Below are positions 19,219 to 27,246 of a DNA stretch of 64,000 nucleotides, one piece after another. The position numbers and the translations under genes are program-made. The DNA comes from Erysipelotrichales bacterium (GTDB lineage: Bacteria > Bacillota_I > Bacilli_A > Erysipelotrichales > Erysipelotrichaceae): positions 106,308 through 170,307 of the forward strand of contig CAJTJP010000002.1 of assembly GCA_910576855.1 (NCBI GenBank). The letters are read 5' to 3'. Below the pieces are notes generated by a model that saw only the letters and a program-made list of their open reading frames with translations, had not been told where the DNA came from and ran no database searches. Position 1 is the stretch's first letter, and the number at the start of each line of letters is the position of its first letter.

Positions 19219-19863
19219 ATGTTTTATACAGCTTTGATCGTAGCGGCAGGTAGCGGTTCACGCATGGGCTTAGGATATAACAAGCTCTTATATCCGTTAA
19301 GCGATTCACAAACGGTAATTGAAAAAACAACGGCTCTTTTTCAACAGGATAAGCGCTGTCGTCAAATCGTTATTGTCATCAACGAGAGTGATAAGGAACA
19401 GATGAAGGCATTGTTTTCAGATGATATCACTTTTGTCATCGGAGGTGCAACAAGGCAGGAATCGGTTTATAACGGTCTGAAGGTTGTAAATGAGGAAATC
19501 GTATTGATCCATGACGGTGCACGGCCATGGCTTTCGAAACAAAGTCTCGATGAGCTTTTAGAGGGAATGCAAAGCTATGAAGCGTGTCTGTTATGTGTGC
19601 CGGTAAAGGATACGATCAAAAGAGTAAGGAACGGTAAAGTCGCGGAAACCTATCCGCGCGAGGAGCTGATGCAGGCACAGACTCCGCAGGCTTTTACGCT
19701 TTCACTGATTAAAAGTGCTTATGAAGCAGCAAGATCAAGTAATGTCAGCGCAACCGATGATGCTCAAATTGCGGAAATGTTCGCTGATTGCGATGTGCAT
19801 GTTATTATCGGAAGCTATGAGAACGCCAAGCTTACGACGAAAGAGGATTTATATAGGAAATAA
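19219..19863 (+). CDS. ispD: 2-C-methyl-D-erythritol 4-phosphate cytidylyltransferase
   Basis: A 214-residue cytidylyltransferase of the non-mevalonate isoprenoid pathway, forming CDP-ME from MEP and CTP. The nucleotide loop ALIVAAGSGSRMG is followed by GGATRQESVYNGL, HDGARPW, VPVKDTIKRV, QTPQAF and a C-terminal GSYENAKLTTKEDL. The related TarI ribitol-phosphate enzyme is an alternative, but no tarJ neighbour is present. ATG 19219 is preferred over GTG 19210, which lies close to the GAAGGTGA ribosome site. Confidence 0.88.
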   Translation: MFYTALIVAAGSGSRMGLGYNKLLYPLSDSQTVIEKTTALFQQDKRCRQIVIVINESDKEQMKALFSDDITFVIGGATRQESVYNGLKVVNEEIVLIHDGARPWLSKQSLDELLEGMQSYEACLLCVPVKDTIKRVRNGKVAETYPREELMQAQTPQAFTLSLIKSAYEAARSSNVSATDDAQIAEMFADCDVHVIIGSYENAKLTTKEDLYRK

Positions 19864-19865
19864 AA

Positions 19866-19888
19866 GATCATCTGCGGATGATTTTTTT
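19866..19888 (+). terminator. Terminator of ispD (shared by converging gene)
   Basis: ATCATC-TGCG-GATGAT followed by seven T. Its T-run includes the stop codon of the converging deacetylase gene, so the genes meet inside the terminator. Confidence 0.85.
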
Positions 19889-20987
19889 ATGTGATTTCGA
19901 TATCCAGCAGCTGTATAAATGTGTTTACGCCCTCTGATAAACAGGAATCATCAAAATCAAATGTAGCACTGTGTAAAGGTGATACATCACCGATACCTAA
20001 GTAAAAAAACATACTTTTAATGACCTTGCCGTAATATGCGAAATCCTCAGTCAAAAGATCAGCTTTTGTCAATATTGCCATTTCCTTCAGTAATGTTCTG
20101 CTTTTTTCAAACAGCTCAGCATTATTCACAAGAGCAGGATAGCCTTCGGATAAGGAAAGCTGAAAGTCACAGCCGCTTTCTTTCTGCAGCTGTTTACATA
20201 ATTCATTAAGCCGCTCATGAAAGTAATGAAAGCTTTCGTCACTGAATACACGAAGCGTACCCTTTAACAGTGTATCATCGCTGATTGCGTTACAAACCTG
20301 ACCGCTGTTGCATACTCCGAATTTTAATAAATGAGGCTCTTTTTTATATTGTTCACTGATTTCATATATTCGTTGTACAAAGCATAGTGCTGCATAGAGT
20401 GCATCCTTACCCTCGTTAAAATGTGCGACATGTGCAGAGCGCCCTTTGATTTCCAGTGTTATTTGGGCTGATTTTGCCATTAAATATCCGCTTTTAGAGG
20501 CAATCGTTCCTTTCTTTTGTTTCGGCATCACATGGAGCGCAAACAGTGCATCTACATGATATTGGGTAAACAGTCCTGTATCGATGATGTCCTTGGCGCC
20601 TCCCGTTGTTTCCTCTGCTGGCTGAAATATCAACAGTACGTTGTGCTTACAATCGGGTACAGCGTTTAAATGCTTCGCGAAGGTCAATAGAATTGCCATA
20701 TGTGCATCATGTCCGCATGCGTGCATTTGCCCCTTATGTGTCGATCGATAGCTGACAGCATTTTGTTCTTGTATGGGTAAAGCGTCCATATCGCTGCGAA
20801 AGGCAAGCATCGTGGTCTTGTGAAAATCAAAATAGGCACAAACTGCACCGGGAATCGGTTGAAATACCGTACAGCTCAGAGATGAAAGCATTTGCTTGAT
20901 ATAAGCGATGGTTTTCGGCAGCTGCTTATCGAGCTCCGGTATTTGATGCAGCTGTCTACGTATACGTTGTATTTGTTTCATAGGCAT
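19887..20987 (-). CDS. M20 amidohydrolase, probable N-acetyldiaminopimelate deacetylase
   Basis: A 366-residue metal-dependent amidohydrolase. Metal-binding motifs are present: HACGHDAHMA, PAEETTGGAKDI and the C-terminal LGIGDVSPLHSATFDFDD. The family includes hippurate hydrolases and N-acetyl-LL-diaminopimelate deacetylase. Because dapF, dapB and the acetyl-type dapH lie next door on the other strand, and a deacetylase is the step those genes need, the latter role is likely. I start at 20987 with AGAGG 8 nt upstream; the open frame extends 13 codons further without a better start. Confidence 0.8.
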   Translation of the reverse strand: MPMKQIQRIRRQLHQIPELDKQLPKTIAYIKQMLSSLSCTVFQPIPGAVCAYFDFHKTTMLAFRSDMDALPIQEQNAVSYRSTHKGQMHACGHDAHMAILLTFAKHLNAVPDCKHNVLLIFQPAEETTGGAKDIIDTGLFTQYHVDALFALHVMPKQKKGTIASKSGYLMAKSAQITLEIKGRSAHVAHFNEGKDALYAALCFVQRIYEISEQYKKEPHLLKFGVCNSGQVCNAISDDTLLKGTLRVFSDESFHYFHERLNELCKQLQKESGCDFQLSLSEGYPALVNNAELFEKSRTLLKEMAILTKADLLTEDFAYYGKVIKSMFFYLGIGDVSPLHSATFDFDDSCLSEGVNTFIQLLDIEIT

Positions 20988-21139
20988 CTTTATAACCTCT
21001 TTTCTGATACAGTGTATGAATTTCATCTGAGAAATTGCTTTTTTATGAACGGATTTCCAAGAATCGTCTGCTTAACGCATAATTGAAAACAGCGTTACAT
21101 ATACTGTAGTAATATGACACAGAGAATATGGGTGATATT

Positions 21140-21982
21140 ATGCTTACAGTCAGTAAATATCATGGCTGCGGAAATGATTTTTTGTTGACAGAGGATGCTT
21201 GTTACGATGAAGCACAAAAAAGGCATATGAGTGCAGTACTGTGCGATCGTCATACGGGAATCGGCGCCGACGGCATGATCTTTGTGCGAAGCAATCCTTT
21301 AACGATGGAAATCTATAACAGCGACGGTTCTTTTGCGCCGATGTGCGGAAACGGAATTCGCTGCTTTGCGAAATATGTGCTTGAGAAGAAGCTTGTTTAC
21401 GGAAATGATTTTGAGGTACAAACGGCAGTGGGGATAAAGCAGCTTCATGTACACAACAAAGATCCGTTTTATGTGTCGGTGAATATGGGAAAAGCATGCT
21501 TTCAATGTGAACAGATGCAGATACGAAATCATCAGCTGATCAAGGATTATCCGCTGCAAATACAAGATCATACATTGCTTATTACCTCGGTATTTATGAC
21601 AACGCTTCATACGGTGATATTCGTTGAAAAAAATGATTGCTGTTCCTTTGCGGAAATCGGAGCAGCAGTTCATACACATCCGTTGTTTTTGGCTAAGACA
21701 AATGTTGATTTTGTTGAAATTATAGATAAGAGAAATATTCGAGTTACGACCTATGAACGCGGGGCCGGAATGACGCTTGCCTGCGGAAGCGGCTGTTGTG
21801 CGGCGGTATGGGTGGCATGGATGGCAAACAAAGTCGAGCGCGATGTCAATGTACATTTGAAAAAGGGTGCGCTGAGAATTCAGATAAGTGAAGATGAACA
21901 GCTGATCATGAGCGGCGGTGCTGATAAAATTATGGAAGCTAAGCCGGCAAAAGCTTTACTTGATCAGTCATGCTGCGAATGA
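21140..21982 (+). CDS. dapF: Diaminopimelate epimerase
   Basis: A 280-residue cofactor-independent epimerase that converts LL-DAP to meso-DAP. Both catalytic cysteines are present (MCGNGIRCFAKY and TLACGSGCCAAVW), as are the N-terminal KYHGCGNDFLL and the VTTYERGAG segment. I start at 21140 (MLTVSKYHGC), with GGGTGA just upstream, rather than 21128. It is first of dapF-dapB-dapH. Confidence 0.94.
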   Translation: MLTVSKYHGCGNDFLLTEDACYDEAQKRHMSAVLCDRHTGIGADGMIFVRSNPLTMEIYNSDGSFAPMCGNGIRCFAKYVLEKKLVYGNDFEVQTAVGIKQLHVHNKDPFYVSVNMGKACFQCEQMQIRNHQLIKDYPLQIQDHTLLITSVFMTTLHTVIFVEKNDCCSFAEIGAAVHTHPLFLAKTNVDFVEIIDKRNIRVTTYERGAGMTLACGSGCCAAVWVAWMANKVERDVNVHLKKGALRIQISEDEQLIMSGGADKIMEAKPAKALLDQSCCE

Positions 21983-22043
21983 AAAGCGCATAAACTAAAG
22001 AGATAAAGCCGATAAGCGAATAGAATCATAAAGGAAGCTGATA

Positions 22044-22793
22044 ATGATGATACATGTTGTGCTTTGCGGATACGGACAAATGGGTAAATTGCTGCAACAA
22101 AGCATTAGGAAATGCCGGGATATGGAAATCGTAATGATCGTCAATCCTTATAATGAGCATGAGCTTTATCATCTCAAGCAGCCGATAGAGCTGATGCTGG
22201 ATTTTTCACATCCCGATTATTTCGGAATCGTAAGTCGCTTTGTGAAATACAGCGGCTGTGCATTGCTGTCGGGAACGACCGGACTTTCGGCGGCACAATA
22301 CGATCAAATGAAAAGTCTTAAAAAAAGTACACGTGTGATGTATGCGGTTAATTATTCGCTGGGAATGGCGTTGATGCTGAGAATGCTCAAAGAGATCACC
22401 CCTGTCTTGAAGGATGATTTTGATATGGAAATCGTGGAGCTGCATCATAATCAAAAGCAGGATGCACCGAGCGGAACTGCTAAAATACTGCTTGAAGCAC
22501 TTGATCCCAAGCAGGAATTTAAAGCGAATATGGTACGGAACGGAATGATCGGAGTGCGCGGCAGGGAAATCGGAGTCCATTCTCTGCGCGGAGGAAGCAG
22601 TGCCGGTGAGCATAGCGTGCTATATTTAGGTGATGATGAAAAGCTGGAAATCAAGCATACCGCGCTCAGCCGTCAAATATTCGTCAACGGCGCGTTAAAA
22701 GCAGCACGATGGCTGCTCGGGCAAGAAATCGGCTTTTACAGCTTAGAGGAAATGATTGAGGAGAATCTGTATGGATGCGAAGGAAATTATTAA
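22044..22793 (+). CDS. dapB: 4-hydroxy-tetrahydrodipicolinate reductase
   Basis: A 249-residue NAD(P)H-dependent reductase of the lysine/DAP pathway. It has the Rossmann start [13 protein letters not shown], the [15 protein letters not shown] catalytic and substrate motif, and a conserved end region ([20 protein letters not shown]). It is slightly short at the N-terminus, as in some Firmicutes forms. AAGGAAG precedes the ATG. It overlaps dapH by 23 nt. Confidence 0.93.
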   Translation: MMIHVVLCGYGQMGKLLQQSIRKCRDMEIVMIVNPYNEHELYHLKQPIELMLDFSHPDYFGIVSRFVKYSGCALLSGTTGLSAAQYDQMKSLKKSTRVMYAVNYSLGMALMLRMLKEITPVLKDDFDMEIVELHHNQKQDAPSGTAKILLEALDPKQEFKANMVRNGMIGVRGREIGVHSLRGGSSAGEHSVLYLGDDEKLEIKHTALSRQIFVNGALKAARWLLGQEIGFYSLEEMIEENLYGCEGNY

Positions 22794-23463
22794 AGCGATA
22801 CATGATGCACCGAAAAAAACACCGGTGAAGGCCTATATAAAAAGTAAAGTGTCGCTTTCTTTTCCGAATGCGAAGGTGTTCAACGGCTTAGATCAAATCG
22901 TTTTCGGTGATTATGAAGATATCAAATCCGTACTGCATCAGCATCAAGACGATATTATCGATGCGGAGATAGAACAAAGCTGTCGTAATTCAGCCTTGCC
23001 GCTGTTAGATATCAAAAATCTGTCGGCACGAATCGAACCGGGAGCGATCATTCGCGATCAAGTAGAAATCGGTGAACAAGCAGTCATCATGATGGGGGCG
23101 ATCATTAATATCGGTGCTGTTATCGGAGCAGAAACGATGATCGATATGGGGGCAGTGCTTGGAGGCAGAGCGATTGTCGGCAAGCGCTGTCATATCGGTG
23201 CCGGTGCTGTGCTTGCGGGAGTTATTGAGCCGTTGAGTGCTGTCCCGGTGATAATCGAAGATGATGTGATGATCGGTGCGAATGCGGTGATTATTGAGGG
23301 AGTACGGGTCAAGTCAGGAGCGATTGTTGCGGCGGGGGCAGTTGTTATAGAGGATGTGGAACCAAATACGATCGTTGCCGGAGTTCCGGCTAAACAAGTA
23401 AAAATACCCGACAGTGATTCACGTAAAAAAACAGCCTTGATTGCGGCACTGCGCCGTTTATAG
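22771..23463 (+). CDS. dapH: 2,3,4,5-tetrahydropyridine-2,6-dicarboxylate N-acetyltransferase
   Basis: A 230-residue left-handed beta-helix acyltransferase. Hexapeptide repeats run from about residue 85 to 190 (for example [38 protein letters not shown]) and end in VAGVPAKQV. It commits the pathway to the acetylated DAP branch. The start at 22771 has GAGGAG upstream, inside the end of dapB, so translation is probably coupled. Confidence 0.93.
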   Translation: MDAKEIIKAIHDAPKKTPVKAYIKSKVSLSFPNAKVFNGLDQIVFGDYEDIKSVLHQHQDDIIDAEIEQSCRNSALPLLDIKNLSARIEPGAIIRDQVEIGEQAVIMMGAIINIGAVIGAETMIDMGAVLGGRAIVGKRCHIGAGAVLAGVIEPLSAVPVIIEDDVMIGANAVIIEGVRVKSGAIVAAGAVVIEDVEPNTIVAGVPAKQVKIPDSDSRKKTALIAALRRL

Positions 23464-23528
23464 CTGTTTTTAAAGAATATCTGAATCATAGTAGAAAAAT
23501 CGGCGCAAGTTGGGATTCATACAGTGTT

Positions 23529-24461
23529 TCAGTCTTCATAAACAGCGGCTGTTTCCTGTATTCTGCGTATTAATTCATTACGGATTCTTAACGGTTTCAA
23601 GCATTCGCATTTATTTCCGAAGCCTAAAAGGATATCATAATGATATGCATTCTCTACAAACGGAAATTGAACAAGGTAATGCTCATCGCCGTCTGCTGAA
23701 AAGCTTTCAAATGTACAATAATCAAGCACGCGATCCATAATAGATCGATGAATGCGAATCGTAATCAGCGTCTGTATTTCAGCCAAAGCATCAGAAAATT
23801 CTAACTGCGGCTTTTGATGGTTCCGAGGCAGGAAGCTTTCCTCTTGTAGCTGCAGACTTGACATACGAGATAATCTGAATAAACGAAAATCATTTCGCTG
23901 TCGACAATAGCCATGCAGATACCAATGACTGCTTTTCAATACAAGCTGATACGGCTCTATGATTCGTATGCTCTTTTTCCCGTGATGAGCGATATAATCA
24001 AAGGTAAGCAGCTTATTTTCCTGCAGTGCTTTTTTTATTGTCTCTAAATACGGCTGAATATTACTGTTTCCCATCCACTCACTTAAATCAATGTGAATTT
24101 GATTTACCTTAAGCTCGATTTCTTTTGTTTTTTCGGCAGGAACAAAGCTTTTTATTTTCGCAATCGCATTTAACAGCTCATCACCTCGAAGCATATCGGA
24201 GAGTCCCGAGAGTCCTGTCAGGATCGCGGTAAGGTCTGAAGTCGTAAACACCTTGTTATCAAGCTTGTATTTCGGCATAATCTCAAATCCGCCGTTGATC
24301 CCCGGTATCGAGCGTATGGGAATACCGGCCAAATCAATCGCATCGATATCTCTGTAAACGGTGCGCAGTGATACCTCAAACATATCGGCCAATTCCCGAG
24401 CACTGATTCGCTTTTTATCAAGGAGAACCAAAACAATGCTCATAAGCCTATCAATTTTCAT
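23529..24461 (-). CDS. HTH and WYL-domain transcriptional regulator (YafY-like)
   Basis: About 310 residues. An N-terminal DeoR-type helix-turn-helix (ISARELADMFEVSLRTVYRDIDAI) is followed by a WYL ligand-binding domain (near YQLVLKSSHWYLHGYC) and a C-terminal extension. I start at MKIDRLM (24461), with AAAGGA upstream. It is divergent from an isochorismatase-like gene and shares a palindromic operator with it, so it probably controls both. The effector is unknown. Confidence 0.88.
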   Translation of the reverse strand: MKIDRLMSIVLVLLDKKRISARELADMFEVSLRTVYRDIDAIDLAGIPIRSIPGINGGFEIMPKYKLDNKVFTTSDLTAILTGLSGLSDMLRGDELLNAIAKIKSFVPAEKTKEIELKVNQIHIDLSEWMGNSNIQPYLETIKKALQENKLLTFDYIAHHGKKSIRIIEPYQLVLKSSHWYLHGYCRQRNDFRLFRLSRMSSLQLQEESFLPRNHQKPQLEFSDALAEIQTLITIRIHRSIMDRVLDYCTFESFSADGDEHYLVQFPFVENAYHYDILLGFGNKCECLKPLRIRNELIRRIQETAAVYED

Positions 24462-24492
24462 TTGACTAAGTCCTTTCCTATTTTTTTGTTTT

Positions 24493-24521
24493 ATTATATA
24501 TTGTTGCCATAATGATGTCAA
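24493..24521 (-). promoter_or_regulatory. Consensus promoter of the WYL regulator
   Basis: On the minus strand TTGACA (24516-24521), a 17-nt spacer and TATAAT (24493-24498): a perfect sigma-A consensus. Confidence 0.8.
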
Positions 24522-24523
24522 CA
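24502..24523. promoter_or_regulatory. Palindromic operator in the divergent promoters
   Basis: A 22-bp palindrome from TGTTG to CAACA in which 9 of 11 base pairs match. It covers the -35 and spacer of the regulator promoter, and lies where the -35 of the divergent promoter should be (extended -10 TGaTATACT at 24530-24538). Confidence 0.55.
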
Positions 24524-24560
24524 TTTGTATGATATACTGTTAAAAAAAGGAGAGAGTGTT

Positions 24561-25046
24561 ATGCAGAATAAAGCTTTAGTAGTAATTGATATTCAAAACG
24601 ATATGACAAAGAATTACAAGGAGATCATCGACAATATAAATGCTTCTGTTGCTTGGGCATTAAAAAATGATATTTATGTCATTTACATGAAGCATTTTAA
24701 TCTATCGGAAGGAACAAGGACTTTTAAACCGAATACCCGTGGGTCTGAATTGGCATCGGATTTACATATAGCTTCCGATTATATTTTTACGAAATCAAAA
24801 GGAAATATTTTAACGAGTGAGGGCTTTACAGACTTCATCAATAAAAACAGCATCGATGAATTTTATATCGTCGGCGGTGATGCGGTCGCGTGTATCAAAT
24901 CAAGTGCATATAATTTAGCGAAAGCAAATTATAAGGTAACGGTGTTATCGGATTGTATTACCAGCTATGATAAAAAGAAAATCCCTGAAATGCTTCGCTA
25001 TTATGAAAGCAAGGGCTGTAGGCTGTCGAAAATATGTGATTTATAA
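24561..25046 (+). CDS. Isochorismatase-family cysteine hydrolase
   Basis: A 161-residue hydrolase. The triad can be placed: Asp in VVIDIQNDM, Lys in FTKSKGN and Cys in VGGDAVACIKSSAYNL. Family members hydrolyse amides (nicotinamidase-like) or vinyl ethers (isochorismatase). The substrate cannot be told. AAGGAG precedes the ATG. The divergent WYL regulator probably controls it. Confidence 0.85.
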   Translation: MQNKALVVIDIQNDMTKNYKEIIDNINASVAWALKNDIYVIYMKHFNLSEGTRTFKPNTRGSELASDLHIASDYIFTKSKGNILTSEGFTDFINKNSIDEFYIVGGDAVACIKSSAYNLAKANYKVTVLSDCITSYDKKKIPEMLRYYESKGCRLSKICDL

Positions 25047-25108
25047 CAGTTTTAGATGTAACAGAATGAACAAAAAAGAATATTAGTTTCACAATGAAAG
25101 GCGATAAA

Positions 25109-25160
25109 AGCATAGCTCAGATATGTAGAGAGTGAATTATTCAGAAGCTATGTTTTTTTT
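25109..25160 (+). terminator. Terminator downstream of the isochorismatase-like gene
   Basis: A 9-bp stem (AGCATAGCT / AGCTATGTT, one G-U pair) with a 28-nt loop, followed by eight T. Confidence 0.65.
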
Positions 25161-25225
25161 ATTCTACGCTTCATTCCCATAAATAAGAAATACAGCGCTA
25201 TTACCGCTAACAGTCCAAATTTCAC
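25148..25225 (-). CDS. Possible 25-residue small membrane protein
   Basis: A GTG-started frame that encodes a hydrophobic segment (KFGLLAVIALYFLFMGM) followed by a basic tail (KRRIKKT). This is the shape of a single-pass small membrane protein. No Shine-Dalgarno or clear promoter is seen, and it overlaps the 3' side of a terminator, so it may be chance. Reported because it is too short for usual gene finding. Confidence 0.25.
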   Translation of the reverse strand: MKFGLLAVIALYFLFMGMKRRIKKT

Positions 25226-25407
25226 TTACAGACAGAAAAAATAAGATGATTTATATAAAATGTCAATCAGCAAATAAATCTGCATAAATACATTGATAAC
25301 ATGCAATTTGCTGTGCTTTTTTGTCATACAAGGAGATGACTATGAATATCTGATAAAAAACTGTAGAACAGGACCAAAAATTGGAAAATAAAAAAGTAAA
25401 GTTTTCC

Positions 25408-25436
25408 TATACAAATAGCCTGAAAAAAGTTATAAT
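25408..25436 (+). promoter_or_regulatory. mraZ promoter
   Basis: TATAAT (25431-25436) with a partial -35 TATACA (25408-25413) at 17 nt. Transcription would start inside the MraZ-type repeats. Confidence 0.6.
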
Positions 25437-25474
25437 AGTGGTGGATAGTACCATAAAGTGGCGGAAAGTGGAGG
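25435..25474 (+). repeat. Four 10-bp direct repeats, probable MraZ operator
   Basis: Four adjacent 10-mers: ATAGTGGTGG, ATAGTACCAT, AAAGTGGCGG and AAAGTGGAGG. The second is degenerate. MraZ is known to bind closely spaced GTGG-type direct repeats in front of its own operon. Here the array starts at the -10 and its last unit overlaps the ribosome site (GGAGGTGAT). Confidence 0.8.
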
Positions 25475-25482
25475 TGATGGTA

Positions 25483-25914
25483 ATGTTCATGGGCGAATAC
25501 GCACATAATATCGATAAAAAAGGGCGTATGATCATTCCGGCTAAATTCCGAGAAGAGCTCGATATGAAGATTATCATTACGAGAGGACTTGACGGTTGCT
25601 TAAATGCGTATACGAAGCAGCAATGGGAAATCATTTATGAACAGCTGTTAAAGCTGCCGACAACAAAAAAGGATGCGCGTATGTTTGTGCGTATGATGAC
25701 AAGCAAGGCGGCGGAATGTGAAATTGACTCACAGGGACGTGTGCTTTTGCCTTCTTCGCTCATCAGCGTTGCGGAGTTGAAAAAGGAATGTATGATCATT
25801 GGTGCGGCAAATCATATTGAAATATGGGCAAAGGAAAAATGGGATGCAGTGGATGCACAGGCTAATGAAAGCTTTGAGGATATCGCTGAAAACCTAACGG
25901 ACTTTATGCTATGA
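25483..25914 (+). CDS. mraZ: Transcriptional regulator MraZ
   Basis: A 143-residue protein made of two SpoVT/AbrB-like halves (MGEYAHNIDKKGRMIIPAKFRE and the second DSQGRVLLPSSL). MraZ binds repeats upstream of the dcw cluster and represses it. Its length is that of B. subtilis MraZ when started at 25483, where GGAGGTGAT lies upstream; the frame is open 34 codons further but that region is the operator. Confidence 0.95.
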   Translation: MFMGEYAHNIDKKGRMIIPAKFREELDMKIIITRGLDGCLNAYTKQQWEIIYEQLLKLPTTKKDARMFVRMMTSKAAECEIDSQGRVLLPSSLISVAELKKECMIIGAANHIEIWAKEKWDAVDAQANESFEDIAENLTDFML

Positions 25915-26840
25915 AGCACTACAGTGTATTGCTGAAGGAAAGCATCGAAATGCTGAACATCCAACCCAACGGTATCTATATTGACGGCACACTAGGGAGA
26001 GGCGGTCACAGCAGTGAAATTTTAAAACGGCTAAAGGGTGGTCATCTGTTTGCTTTCGATCGTGATGCGACCGCAATCATCGAATCGAAGCAGCGCTTAA
26101 GTGCAATATCCGATAGCTTCACCTGTATTCATGCGAATTTTTCAAGCATGAAGCAGATGATGAATCGCTTCGGAATCGATAAAGCAGACGGTATTTTATT
26201 AGACCTCGGAGTTTCATCACCGCAGTTTGATGAAGCGAAACGCGGTTTTTCCTATCGCTTCGATGCACCGCTTGATATGCGTATGGATCAAGAACAGCCT
26301 CTGAATGCAGCTGAAATTGTCAATACATGGAGCTATGAACAGCTCGTAACGATATTTTATCGCTACGGTGAAGAAAAATTTGCCAAACAGATTGCCCGGG
26401 CAATCGAAAGGCAGCGCTTAATTGAACCTGTTCAAACGACTCAGCAGCTTGTTGATGTAATCAAATCCGCATTACCGCAAAAGGTGTTGAATAAAAAGGG
26501 ACATCCGGCAAAAAAGGTGTTTCAGGCAATTCGCATTGCCGTAAATGATGAGCTTGGTGAATTGAAGCAGGCTTTAAACGACGGTCTGTCACTACTGAAG
26601 CCGAACGGACGTTTTTGCGTCATATCGTTTCATTCCTTGGAGGATCGAATGGTGAAGGAGGCTTTTGTTGCCGCAAGCAGCGTGCCGAAGCTTGATAAAC
26701 GCATACCGCTGTTACCCGATGAATTACCGACAAGCAATTATCGTCTTGTACATAAAAAGCCGATTACGGCAGAGAATACAGAGCTTGATGAAAATAACCG
26801 TTCTCATTCGGCAAAACTGAGAACGATAGAAAGGATATAA
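25911..26840 (+). CDS. rsmH: 16S rRNA (cytosine(1402)-N4)-methyltransferase
   Basis: A 309-residue SAM-dependent methyltransferase (MraW) that modifies C1402 in the ribosomal P site. Motifs seen: YIDGTLGRGGHS, DGILLDLGVSSPQFDEAKRGFS, MRMDQ and a C-terminal ISFHSLEDRMVK. It overlaps mraZ by 4 nt (ATGA). Confidence 0.96.
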   Translation: MKHYSVLLKESIEMLNIQPNGIYIDGTLGRGGHSSEILKRLKGGHLFAFDRDATAIIESKQRLSAISDSFTCIHANFSSMKQMMNRFGIDKADGILLDLGVSSPQFDEAKRGFSYRFDAPLDMRMDQEQPLNAAEIVNTWSYEQLVTIFYRYGEEKFAKQIARAIERQRLIEPVQTTQQLVDVIKSALPQKVLNKKGHPAKKVFQAIRIAVNDELGELKQALNDGLSLLKPNGRFCVISFHSLEDRMVKEAFVAASSVPKLDKRIPLLPDELPTSNYRLVHKKPITAENTELDENNRSHSAKLRTIERI

Positions 26841-26843
26841 TAT

Positions 26844-27140
26844 ATGGCAAAGATTATCAGAAAAAAACGAAAATTAAAAATACAGGCATTGGCATCATTG
26901 TTTTTCTTCTTTTCGACAATTTTGTATTTAGGATCGGTAACAATGTTGAAATCCTATAATTATGTTCTTTCGGCAAAGGTGGAAAGCATTGAAGCGAATC
27001 GAGCTGATTTAAAGGCACAGGTTGCGAATTTAGAAGCTGCCGTAAAACAATTATCTAACTATGATTATATTGTAAGTATAGCGGAAAAAGCGGGCATAAA
27101 GGCCAATCAATCGAATGTGAAAATATTGAGCGGTGAATAA
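26844..27140 (+). CDS. ftsL: FtsL-like cell division protein
   Basis: A 98-residue bitopic protein with a basic N-terminus (IIRKKRKLKIQ), one membrane helix, and an outside coiled coil with a heptad-like pattern (VESIEANRADLKAQVANLEAAVKQL). FtsL works with FtsB/DivIC at the septum. Sequence alone is weak, but position between rsmH and a class B PBP is the standard ftsL slot. Confidence 0.8.
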   Translation: MAKIIRKKRKLKIQALASLFFFFSTILYLGSVTMLKSYNYVLSAKVESIEANRADLKAQVANLEAAVKQLSNYDYIVSIAEKAGIKANQSNVKILSGE

Positions 27141-27170
27141 GCGGTCTTTGAATACAGCTTAAAAAAGACA

Positions 27171-27192
27171 GGAAACAATGGTTTCCTTTTTT
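27171..27192 (+). terminator. Terminator-like hairpin between ftsL and the PBP gene
   Basis: GGAAAC-AATG-GTTTCC followed by six T. It lies inside the dcw cluster, so it probably acts as an attenuator, or the PBP gene has its own promoter. Confidence 0.7.
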
Positions 27193-27246
27193 CGCTTATA
27201 AGTGGTTATAGAGAGATGATACATGAGAAAAACGAGGTGACGCTGT

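Larger units (their letters stand above)
25047..25430. other. Intergenic stretch before mraZ
   Basis: It holds a terminator (25109-25160), a possible small membrane ORF on the minus strand (25148-25225), and a ribosome site at 25331 leading only a five-codon frame that ends at once. The rest is AT-rich and shows no gene. Confidence 0.5.

Noticed and set aside
25331..25354. Good ribosome site (AAGGAG) with a five-codon frame
   Set aside because: It stops after MTMNI; no regulatory partner structure was found, so a leader peptide cannot be supported.
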